Source: Nonomuraea cavernae (GTDB taxonomy: Bacteria > Actinomycetota > Actinomycetes > Streptosporangiales > Streptosporangiaceae). Taken from it: 64,000 nucleotides of DNA. Made by a program: the position numbers and the translations under genes. Shown here in pieces: positions 1 through 7,253 of this stretch. Location of the stretch: the NCBI RefSeq assembly GCF_014646355.1, contig NZ_BMNH01000007.1:62001-126000 (forward strand), written 5' to 3'. The notes beneath the pieces were generated by a model, which had not been told where the DNA came from, did no database searches, and saw only the letters and a program-made list of their open reading frames with translations. Every line of letters begins with the position of its first letter. The stretch's first letter is position 1.

Positions 1-1
1 C

Positions 2-1297
2 GGCTATATCGCCTCACTGCGCCATGCCGTCTGGCGGGGTGACGGGATCGCGCGGCGTCAGCTCGACGTCGGCATCGCTCAGTGCTCGGCCGTCTTCGCC
101 GACGACGGGTTCTTCGCCGACCTGGCGGCACAGGCCGGGCGCACGCAGGGGCTGACACCCGCCCTGCTGAAGGAGGTCGAGCGAGGCGCCCGCGTCGCGA
201 GGAGTGCGTATGCCCGCGTAGCCGACGCCCTGGCCGGGGACCTGCAGGACAAGGCCGTCGACAGGGATGGCGTCGGACAGGAGCGATATATCCGATTCGC
301 TCGCTCAAGTCTCGGCATGTCCATCGACATCGACGACACCTATGCCTGGGCGCGAGGGGAACTACGCCGCATCGACGAGCAGATGAAGGAGTTGGCCGAG
401 CGGATCACGCCGGGAGGTTCGATCCAGGAGGCGATGCGCGTTCTGGACGCCGATCCGGCACGCCGACTGCACGGCGCCGAGGCCCTGCGGGCCTGGATGC
501 AGCACACCTGTGACGAGGCCGTCGTCGTGCTGGGGGCTGGGCACTTCGACATTCCCTCGCCGATTCGAGCGGTGGAGTGCATCGTGGTGCCGACCGGCGG
601 GGGGATCTACTACACCGGGCCCAGCGAGAATCTGTCCCGCCCTGGACGCGTGTGGTGGGGGGTGTCGCCGACCGCGACGGAATTCACGACCTGGCGAGAG
701 CTGAGCACCGTCTATCACGAGGGTGTGCCGGGCCATCATCTCCAGGTGGCTCAGACCGCTCACCGGCACCACGACCTCAACCGCTGGCGTCGGCTGGCCT
801 GGGTCGACGGTCATGGTGAGGGATGGGCGCTGTACGCCGAGCGCCTGATGGCCGAGTTGGGCTTTCTCGACGATCCGGGAGATCGTTTGGGCATGCTCGC
901 CAGCCAGGCCTTCCGGGCTGTGCGCGTTCTCATCGACATCGGCATGCACTGCGGCTTGCCGGCCCCCGCCGAGGCGGGGGGCGGTTCATGGACCTACGAC
1001 AAGGCGTACCACCTGCTGCGCGCCTACTCCACGAAGAGCGAGGAGCGGGCCCGCTTCGAGATCGACCGCTACCTCGGCCTGCCGGCGCAGGCCTCTTCGT
1101 ACAAGATCGGCGAGCGGAGTTGGCTGCGGTTGCGGGAGGCGGTCCGGCTGCGCGAGGGCGCTGCGTTCGATCTCACCGCCTTTCACCGTGAAGCCCTGAA
1201 TCTCGGCGGCGTCGGTCTGAGCATTCTGCATGACGCGATGCTGGGCGAGGACGGGGACGAGCGCCACGCGGACTCCAGCCGCAGGAACGTGGAGTGA
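2..1297 (+). CDS. DUF885 family protein, putative zinc peptidase (5' end outside window)
   Basis: The reading frame is open from base 2, so the start lies upstream of the window; the internal ATG at 317 is not the true start. The metallopeptidase-like motif YHEGVPGHHLQ (encoded near 715-747) gives HExxGHH-type zinc ligands, and the downstream glutamate is probably in GHGEGWALYAE. This arrangement is typical of the DUF885 family, which belongs to the M3/M32-like zinc peptidase superfamily. No signal peptide can be judged because the N-terminus is missing. The neighbouring gene at 1475 is unrelated. The substrate is unknown. Family assignment is firm; enzymatic activity is inferred from the motif. 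Confidence 0.85.
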   Translation, partial: GYIASLRHAVWRGDGIARRQLDVGIAQCSAVFADDGFFADLAAQAGRTQGLTPALLKEVERGARVARSAYARVADALAGDLQDKAVDRDGVGQERYIRFARSSLGMSIDIDDTYAWARGELRRIDEQMKELAERITPGGSIQEAMRVLDADPARRLHGAEALRAWMQHTCDEAVVVLGAGHFDIPSPIRAVECIVVPTGGGIYYTGPSENLSRPGRVWWGVSPTATEFTTWRELSTVYHEGVPGHHLQVAQTAHRHHDLNRWRRLAWVDGHGEGWALYAERLMAELGFLDDPGDRLGMLASQAFRAVRVLIDIGMHCGLPAPAEAGGGSWTYDKAYHLLRAYSTKSEERARFEIDRYLGLPAQASSYKIGERSWLRLREAVRLREGAAFDLTAFHREALNLGGVGLSILHDAMLGEDGDERHADSSRRNVE

Positions 1298-1474
1298 CGC
1301 CGCGTTCCGGCAGCGGTGGCGATCGATCGGCCCGAGAAAGATCGACTTGAGAAAATGACGATGCTTCGTGACCGACCTTCAGCGTGACAACCGGCGTCAA
1401 ACAAGGTGAATGCCTTCGGACTCCGTCTCGTGCGGGGTTGCCGTCTGAACCTGTGACCGTACTGGAGCAGTGAT

Positions 1475-1912
1475 TTGACCCCCTATCGCCCACGCCGGAC
1501 CCGCTCCCTCGGGGTGACCGAGACACGCGGATGGAACGTGAAGGTCATCGGCATCACGGCCGGCCAGGACCTGCCCGACGACTTCGAGGTGGAGGCCGCG
1601 ATGCTGGCGGCCGAGCGGGAGCTCCCCGAGCGGGCCGGCATCGCGTTCGTCGTGGTGCACCGCGGCACCGAGGCACTGTGCGTGAACATCTGCTGGTGGC
1701 AGGCCGACATCCTCTATCACCGGGTGTGGCGGGCCGGCCTCGGCACCACCGAGCTGGTGCGGGCGCCGGCCGACGGGCCGGCCGCGTGCGTGTGGGAGCT
1801 GCTGGCCATCGACCACGAGCGGCGGGCCTGGGTGCGGCACGTGCTGGCCCGTCCCGATGACCCCGACTACCTCGGCTACCTCGCCGCGGACCCGCTGGTC
1901 GAGGCGGCCTGA
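1475..1912 (+). CDS. Hypothetical protein, 145 aa
   Basis: The TTG start is chosen because GGAG lies 7 bases upstream (1464-1467) and the frame has strong G/C third positions. The protein is compact and soluble, has no transmembrane segment, and contains an IAFVVVHRG strand followed by the Cys/Trp-rich VNICWWQADILYHRVW. I do not recognise the family. The stop codon lies inside the first of a set of hairpin repeats that separates it from the convergent BTAD regulator. An internal GTG start about 20 codons later, before KVIGITAG, is possible. Confidence 0.6.
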   Translation: MTPYRPRRTRSLGVTETRGWNVKVIGITAGQDLPDDFEVEAAMLAAERELPERAGIAFVVVHRGTEALCVNICWWQADILYHRVWRAGLGTTELVRAPADGPAACVWELLAIDHERRAWVRHVLARPDDPDYLGYLAADPLVEAA

Positions 1913-2002
1913 CCACCCACCCAGGCCGCCGCACCCGCGTGTAGGCGGCCTGACCACCCACCCAGGCCGCCGGGCCCGCGCCCGCGTGTAGGCGGCCTGA
2001 CC
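1903..2002. repeat. Tandem hairpin repeat, two full copies and one partial
   Basis: A 29-bp unit at 1903-1931 recurs without change at 1944-1972, and its first 12 bases recur at 1991-2002. Spacers are 12 and 18 bases and share the CCCGCGTGTA end. Each full unit is itself a hairpin: GGCGGCCTG pairs perfectly with CAGGCCGCC across a 10-base loop. The first unit contains the TGA stop of the upstream gene. It probably acts as reiterated terminators between convergent genes. Confidence 0.85.
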
Positions 2003-2030
2003 CGGGCCCGCCCGCCGGGCGGGTCAGGCC
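1994..2030. terminator. Bidirectional hairpin terminator
   Basis: GGCCTGACCC (1994-2003) pairs perfectly with GGGTCAGGCC (2021-2030), with an inner GCCCG/CGGGC stem at 2006-2010 and 2016-2020. It includes the stop codon of the minus-strand BTAD regulator (TCA at 2024-2026). It lacks a U tract, as is common in high-GC actinomycetes. Confidence 0.75.
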
Positions 2031-5000
2031 AGATCCTCGGCATCGTCGAGCTTGAGGCGTCCACCCTGTTCGTACGCCTCGGCGAACGCCCGCTCGCCCA
2101 GCGCCTCGCGGGCCAGGGCGGTGGCCTGGTCGATCTCGGTGTGGTCGGGCGGGCCGGCGGGAGTCTGGTTGGCCCGCCTGGCCTCGGCGGCCAGGCCGAG
2201 CAGCCGGGCGGCCCCGTCGTGGCGGCCGGTCGCGGCCAGCGCGGCGGCCAGCCCCTCCACGGCCCGCACGATCGAACGCGGATCGCCGATCTTCCGCGAG
2301 GCGGCGTACGCCTCCAGGTGCAGCTCCCTGGCCCCCTGCGGGTCGCCCCGCGTCGCCCGGATGAAGCCCAGCTCGATCAGGGCCGTGGGGAGCTGCAGGG
2401 CGGGCCGGTCCGCCGGATCGCGCGACACTCCGTCGAGCAGCCCCGTCAGGTGGGTCTCGGCCAGGTCGAGCCGTCCGGCGCGGCGCGCGGCGCAGCCCAG
2501 CCCCATCGCGGACATGAGCCGCCCCTCCCGGTAGCCCTGCTCGATCGAAAGGCGCAGCGCGCGTCCGCACAGCTCCATCGCCCGCTCGTACGCCCCGCTC
2601 CGCAGCGCGACCCAGCCCAGCCAGGAGGTGCGCCGGGCGACCTCGGGCCACAGGCCCAGCTCCTCGGCCAGGCGCAGGCTCTCGGTGAACAGCCGGGCGG
2701 CTCGTTCGGTGTCGCCCGCGATCTCGGCCTCTCCGGCCAGCCACTCCATGGCCTGGAGTTGTCCCCAGCGGTCGCCGAGCTTCCTGAACAGGCGCAGGCT
2801 CTCCTCGCCGTCGCGTTCGAGGGCGCTCAGGTCGCGCTGCGTGTAGGCGTTGCGCGCTCGCCTGCTCAGCGCCGTCGCGATGCCCCACTCGTCGCCGACG
2901 GCGCGGCAGGCGGTCAGCGCGGAGGTCACCAGGTCCTGCTCGACGGACATCTCCGCGGCGGACAGCGCCAGGAACAGCTCGGCGCGGGCCCGCTCGCGCG
3001 GATCGCGCACCGCGCTCGTGTCCCAGGTGACGTCCTGGTCGAGCATCAGCGCGAACCCCGCGTGCCACGCGGCGGCCCTGGCCCGGCCGGGCGCCTCGCC
3101 TTCGACGGCCAGCGCCGCCTCCAGCGACCGCCGGGCGTCGGCCGCTCTGCCGCGCAGGAACCAGTACCAGCTCAGCGCGTTCGCCAGCCGGAGCGCGTCG
3201 CCGGCGTCGCGTTCGCGGGCCAGGGTGTCGAGCGCCGCTCGCAGGTTGGCCGCCTCCGCGTCGAGCCGCCGCAGCCAGGTGCCCTGCTCGGGGCCGTAGA
3301 GGGCGGGCTCCGCCCGCAGGGCCAGCGCCAGGTAGTGGCCGGCGTGCGCGTGTCGTACCGGCTCCAGCTCGCCCGCGTCGGACAGGCGGTCGAGGCAGTA
3401 GGCGGCCACCGACTCCAGCAGCCGGTAGCGGACCCCCGCCGGGCTCTCGGTGACGACCACCAGCGAGCGGTCGACCAGCCGGGCGATCAGGTCGAGCACG
3501 TCGAGCCCGTCGCCGCCGCAGACCTGCTCGGCCGCCTCCAGCGTGCAGCCGCCCGCGTGGACGGCCAGGCGGCGCAGCACCACGCGTTCGGGCTCGGTCA
3601 GCAGCCGCCAGCTCCAGTCGATCACCGCCGTGAGTGTCCGCTGGCGCTCGGGCGCGCCGCGCCGGCCGGAGGCGAGCAGCCGGAACCGGTCGTCGAGCCG
3701 GTCGAGCACGCCGCGCACGCCGAGCGCCCGCACCCGGGTCGCCGCCAGCTCCAGCGCCAGCGGGATCCCGTCGAGCCGGCGGCACAGCTCGGCGACCGCG
3801 CCGGTGTTCGCCTCGTCCAGCGTGAACCCGGGCGCGGAGGCGGCGGCTCGTGCCACGAACAACCGCACCGCGTCGGCCCGCCCCACCCGTTCGATTTCCG
3901 TACGAGACTCCACCCCGGTCTCCGTACGGGACTCCGCGCCGGAGGACGGGCCGGGCTCGGAAGGCGTGGGGAGGCTGAGGGGCGGAACGCTCCACAGAGC
4001 CTCGCCGGGCACGGCCAGCGGCTCGCGGCTCGTGGCCACGACGCGAAGGCCGGGAGCCGCGCGCAGGAGCCGCTCCGCCAGGGCGGCGACCTCCTCGACC
4101 AGGTGCTCACAGTTGTCCAGGACGAGCAGCAGCCGCCGGGCCCGCAGCGCCTCGGCCAGCCGGTCGGCCGGATCCGCCCGCTCGGTGCCGTCGCGGATGT
4201 CGAGCGCCGCCATGACGACCTCGGCCGCGGAGCCCGTGCCCGGGTCGAGCGGGCCCAGCTCGACCAGCCACACCCCGTCCGGGAAGTCGCCGAGCGACCG
4301 GGCGGAGACCTCCACCGCCAGCCGCGTCTTGCCCACGCCGCCGGTGCCGGTGAGGGTCACGAGCCGGTGGGCGCGCAGCAGCGAGCGCACCTCGGCCACC
4401 GCGCCATCCCGCCCGATCAGCTCGCTGAGCGCGGCGGGCAGGTTGGTGGCGGGCCGCTCGGCGCCGCCGCCCAGCGCGGGGTCCTGCGTGAGGATCGCCT
4501 GGTGCAGGCCGGCGAGCTCGGGCCCGGGGTCGAGGCCGAGCTCGCCGGCGAGCAGGTCGCGCAGCTCGCCGTAGCCGGCGAGCGCCTCGGCCTGCCGACC
4601 GGTGCGGTAGAGGGCGCGCATGTGTGCGGCCCGCAGGCGTTCCCTGAGCGGGTGGCGGGCCACCAGATCGCCCAGCTCGCCCACCAGCAGGCCGTGCTCT
4701 CCGAGGTCGAGACGGGCGTCGGCGTACTGTTCCAGGGCCGACAGCCGCTGCTCCGTCAACCGGGCGATGGCGGTGCGGGTGAACTCCTCGTCGGCGAAGT
4801 CGGCGTAGGCCGGACCTCGCCACAGCCCGAGCGCCTCGGCCAGCAGATCGGCCCTGGCGCGCGGGCTCTCGGCGGTCTCGGCGCGGGCCAGCAGCGCGGC
4901 GAACCGGGCGGCGTCGACCGCGCCGGTGTCGAGCAGGTAGCCGGGGGCGCGGGAGACCACCAGGCGCCTGCCGCCCGGCTCGGCCTCCTCCAGCGTGCGG

Positions 5001-5212
5001 CGCAGCTGCGAGACGCGCACCTGGAGCGCCGCGGCGGGGTTGCCCGGCGGCTCGCCGCCCCACAGGTCGTCGACCAGCCGGTCGGCGGACACGACCTGTC
5101 CCTCGTGGACGAGCAGGTCGGCGAGGAGCGCGCGCACCTTGAGACCCGGGACCGTGACGGTGTCCCCGGCGTCGGTCCAGACGGCCAGCGGCCCGAGCAC
5201 ACCAAAACGCAC
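2024..5212 (-). CDS. BTAD/NB-ARC/TPR transcriptional regulator, SARP-AfsR-like
   Basis: The protein has 1062 aa from GTG 5212, which begins VRFGVLGPL as is usual for the family; the frame stays open to 5287 but those extra residues look non-coding. Order: winged-helix DNA-binding domain (about 1-95), bacterial transcriptional activation domain (100-245), NB-ARC ATPase with Walker A GTGGVGKT at 289-296 and Walker B-like LLLVLDNCEH, then a long TPR-like C-terminal half. Such proteins act as cytosolic ATP-gated activators. The divergent MFS exporter at 5318 is the obvious candidate target, and two direct repeats lie between the genes. No C-terminal LuxR HTH is present. The ligand is unknown. Confidence 0.9.
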   Translation of the reverse strand: MRFGVLGPLAVWTDAGDTVTVPGLKVRALLADLLVHEGQVVSADRLVDDLWGGEPPGNPAAALQVRVSQLRRTLEEAEPGGRRLVVSRAPGYLLDTGAVDAARFAALLARAETAESPRARADLLAEALGLWRGPAYADFADEEFTRTAIARLTEQRLSALEQYADARLDLGEHGLLVGELGDLVARHPLRERLRAAHMRALYRTGRQAEALAGYGELRDLLAGELGLDPGPELAGLHQAILTQDPALGGGAERPATNLPAALSELIGRDGAVAEVRSLLRAHRLVTLTGTGGVGKTRLAVEVSARSLGDFPDGVWLVELGPLDPGTGSAAEVVMAALDIRDGTERADPADRLAEALRARRLLLVLDNCEHLVEEVAALAERLLRAAPGLRVVATSREPLAVPGEALWSVPPLSLPTPSEPGPSSGAESRTETGVESRTEIERVGRADAVRLFVARAAASAPGFTLDEANTGAVAELCRRLDGIPLALELAATRVRALGVRGVLDRLDDRFRLLASGRRGAPERQRTLTAVIDWSWRLLTEPERVVLRRLAVHAGGCTLEAAEQVCGGDGLDVLDLIARLVDRSLVVVTESPAGVRYRLLESVAAYCLDRLSDAGELEPVRHAHAGHYLALALRAEPALYGPEQGTWLRRLDAEAANLRAALDTLARERDAGDALRLANALSWYWFLRGRAADARRSLEAALAVEGEAPGRARAAAWHAGFALMLDQDVTWDTSAVRDPRERARAELFLALSAAEMSVEQDLVTSALTACRAVGDEWGIATALSRRARNAYTQRDLSALERDGEESLRLFRKLGDRWGQLQAMEWLAGEAEIAGDTERAARLFTESLRLAEELGLWPEVARRTSWLGWVALRSGAYERAMELCGRALRLSIEQGYREGRLMSAMGLGCAARRAGRLDLAETHLTGLLDGVSRDPADRPALQLPTALIELGFIRATRGDPQGARELHLEAYAASRKIGDPRSIVRAVEGLAAALAATGRHDGAARLLGLAAEARRANQTPAGPPDHTEIDQATALAREALGERAFAEAYEQGGRLKLDDAEDLA

Positions 5213-5232
5213 GTTCGATATTTTATGCGCCG

Positions 5233-5262
5233 CCTTAAGCCCACGAGAAGAAGTCCTTAAGC
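5233..5262. promoter_or_regulatory. Two direct repeats CCTTAAGC, 22 bp apart, in divergent promoter
   Basis: CCTTAAGC occurs at 5233-5240 and again at 5255-5262 in the same orientation, 22 bp start to start (two helical turns). SARP-type winged-helix regulators bind short direct repeats on one face of the helix, so these are candidate operators for the BTAD regulator. This is inferred from spacing only. Confidence 0.5.
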
Positions 5263-5317
5263 GCTTTCGCACACTGTTTCCCCACAACCGTATGCCGCAA
5301 GGAAAAGGAAAGGCTTG

Positions 5318-6796
5318 ATGGACACCGCAACCCTCGCAGGACGGCGGGAGTGGATCGGACTGGCCGTGCTGGCCTCGGTCGCCCTGTTGCTCTCACTCGA
5401 CGTCAGCGTGCTCTACCTGGCACTGCCCCATCTCAGCGGAGATCTCGGGGCCACCGCGCCGCAGCAATTGTGGATCATGGACATCTACTCGTTCCTGCTG
5501 GCCGGTTTCCTGGTCACGATGGGCACGCTGGGCGACCGGATCGGCCGCCGGAAATTGCTGCTGATCGGGGCGGCGGCGTTCGGCGTGGCCTCCGTGGCCG
5601 CCGCGTACTCCACGACCGCCGAGATGCTGATCGTGACCCGGGCGCTGCTGGGGATCGCCGGGGCGACGTTGATGCCGTCGTCGATGGCGTTGATCCGCAA
5701 CATGTTCACCGACACCAAGCAGATGGGCGCGGCCATCGGGCTGTGGTTCGGCTGCTTCATGGTGGGCATGGCGCTCGGGCCGCTGGTCGGCGGGCTGCTG
5801 CTGGAGCACTTCTGGTGGGGGTCGGCGTTCCTGCTCGGTGTGCCGTTCATGGTCGTGCTGCTGCTCACCGGCCGGACGTTGCTGCCCGAGTATCGCGACC
5901 CGGAGGCGGGCCGGCTCGACCTGGTCAGCGTCGCCCTGTCGCTGGGGACCATCCTGCCGATCATCTACGGGCTGAAGGAGGTGGCCAGGGGCGGCTGGCA
6001 GCCGCTGCCCCTCGGCGCCGTCGTGGTCGGCCTGGTGCTCGGCGTGGTGTTCGTACGGCGGCAGCGCAACCTGGCGAACCCGCTGCTGGACCTGCGGTTG
6101 TTCGACAACCGTGCCTTCGCGACCACGCTGTCGCTCCTGCTGCTCGGCGGCATCGTCATGGCGGGCACCACGTTGATGTCCACGATGTACCTGCAGATGG
6201 TGGAAGGGCTCTCTCCCTTGCGGGCGGGGCTCTGGCTGCTGCCGCAGAATTTCGCCATGATCGTCGCTCTGGCGCTCGGCCCGGCGCTGACCCGCTGGAT
6301 GCGTCCCGCGTACGTGATGGGCATCGGGCTCGTGGTGGCGACGCTCGGGCTGGTCGTGCACACCCAGGTGCCCAGTGCGGGCGGCACCGGGTTGCTGGTG
6401 ATCGGCCTGGCTCTGGCCTCGGCCGGCATCGCGCTGCCGATGAGCGTGGGCAACAGCGTGATCATGACGGCGGCCCCGCCGGAGAAGGCGGGCTCGGCCG
6501 CGGCGCTGTCGGAGACCGGCGGCGAGTTCGGGGTGGCCGTGGGCGTGGCCGTGCTGGGCAGCCTGGGCACCGCCGTCTACCGCGCGACGCTGCCGGAGAC
6601 GCTGCCCTCGGAGAGCGTCCGCGAGAGCATCACCGCCGCCCTGGGCGTGCCCGAGGTGCTGGACGTCGCCCGTGCCGCCTTCACGACGGGTCTCAACGCC
6701 GTGGCGCTGACCGGCGCGCTGATCTTCGCCGGCCTCGCGGTGCTCACGGTCGCGCTGCTCAGGCGGCACACCATGGAGGAGCGGGTCACCACGTAA
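5318..6796 (+). CDS. MFS transporter, DHA2-type drug exporter (about 14 TM)
   Basis: The protein has 492 aa. ATG 5318 is preferred over the TTG at 5315; a purine-rich ribosome site (AAGGAAAGG) ends at 5313. It has about fourteen hydrophobic segments, a conserved proton-coupled motif GTLGDRIGRRKLLL after TM2 and the LLGIAGATLMPSSMALIRNMF segment typical of DHA2/QacA-SmvA drug:H+ antiporters. It is divergent from the BTAD/NB-ARC regulator, an arrangement often seen for inducible efflux. The substrate cannot be told from sequence. Confidence 0.9.
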   Translation: MDTATLAGRREWIGLAVLASVALLLSLDVSVLYLALPHLSGDLGATAPQQLWIMDIYSFLLAGFLVTMGTLGDRIGRRKLLLIGAAAFGVASVAAAYSTTAEMLIVTRALLGIAGATLMPSSMALIRNMFTDTKQMGAAIGLWFGCFMVGMALGPLVGGLLLEHFWWGSAFLLGVPFMVVLLLTGRTLLPEYRDPEAGRLDLVSVALSLGTILPIIYGLKEVARGGWQPLPLGAVVVGLVLGVVFVRRQRNLANPLLDLRLFDNRAFATTLSLLLLGGIVMAGTTLMSTMYLQMVEGLSPLRAGLWLLPQNFAMIVALALGPALTRWMRPAYVMGIGLVVATLGLVVHTQVPSAGGTGLLVIGLALASAGIALPMSVGNSVIMTAAPPEKAGSAAALSETGGEFGVAVGVAVLGSLGTAVYRATLPETLPSESVRESITAALGVPEVLDVARAAFTTGLNAVALTGALIFAGLAVLTVALLRRHTMEERVTT

Positions 6797-6858
6797 CGGA
6801 CGAGGCCGCGCACCGGGCTGAGCGGCACCCGGTCCGGCGGCGCACCTCGGCCAGGCGG

Positions 6859-7215
6859 TCAGGGGTCGAGCGGGGGCGCCTTGCGCATCGACCCGTGGTA
6901 GAGCTCGGGGTCGTAGCGGCGGTCGTTGACGTCGAGCCTGGTGTTGGCCTCCGCCACGAGGTCGACGCCGAGCACGTCGGCCAGGCGGACCAGATAGGCG
7001 GTGACGTCGCCGAGCTCGGCACGCACCCTGGCCAGGGTGGCGGGGTCGAGGTCGCCGGACTCGTCGGGGGTGAGCCACTGCAGCTCGGCCACCAGCTCGC
7101 CGACCTCACCGGACAGGGCCATCGCCAGGTTCTTCGGCGTGTGGAATCTCTCCCAGTCTCTGACTCGGGCGAACTCGCTCAACCTCGCGGCCAGCCGTTC
7201 CAACTCGGTGCTCAC
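6859..7215 (-). CDS. MazG-like nucleotide pyrophosphohydrolase
   Basis: The protein has 118 aa from GTG 7215. The EVGELVAELQWL stretch followed by a later ELGDVTAYLVRLAD helix supplies the paired ExxE/ExxD metal-binding motifs of all-alpha NTP pyrophosphatases. The RDWERFHTPKNLAMAL opening resembles the dCTPase/RS21-C6 branch, which hydrolyses non-canonical or excess dNTPs to monophosphates. It lies 38 bp downstream of the CHAT gene on the same strand, so read-through cotranscription is possible. The ribosome site is weak. Confidence 0.85.
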   Translation of the reverse strand: MSTELERLAARLSEFARVRDWERFHTPKNLAMALSGEVGELVAELQWLTPDESGDLDPATLARVRAELGDVTAYLVRLADVLGVDLVAEANTRLDVNDRRYDPELYHGSMRKAPPLDP

Positions 7216-7253
7216 GCCAGGCGACCCTATCGGGCGCGCGCCGCGGACAGGTA

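Noticed and set aside
2141..5260. Open plus-strand frame of over 1000 codons opposite the BTAD regulator
   Set aside because: It is antisense to a clear BTAD/NB-ARC gene, has Gln/Gly/Arg-rich composition and matches no family; typical shadow frame in high-GC DNA.
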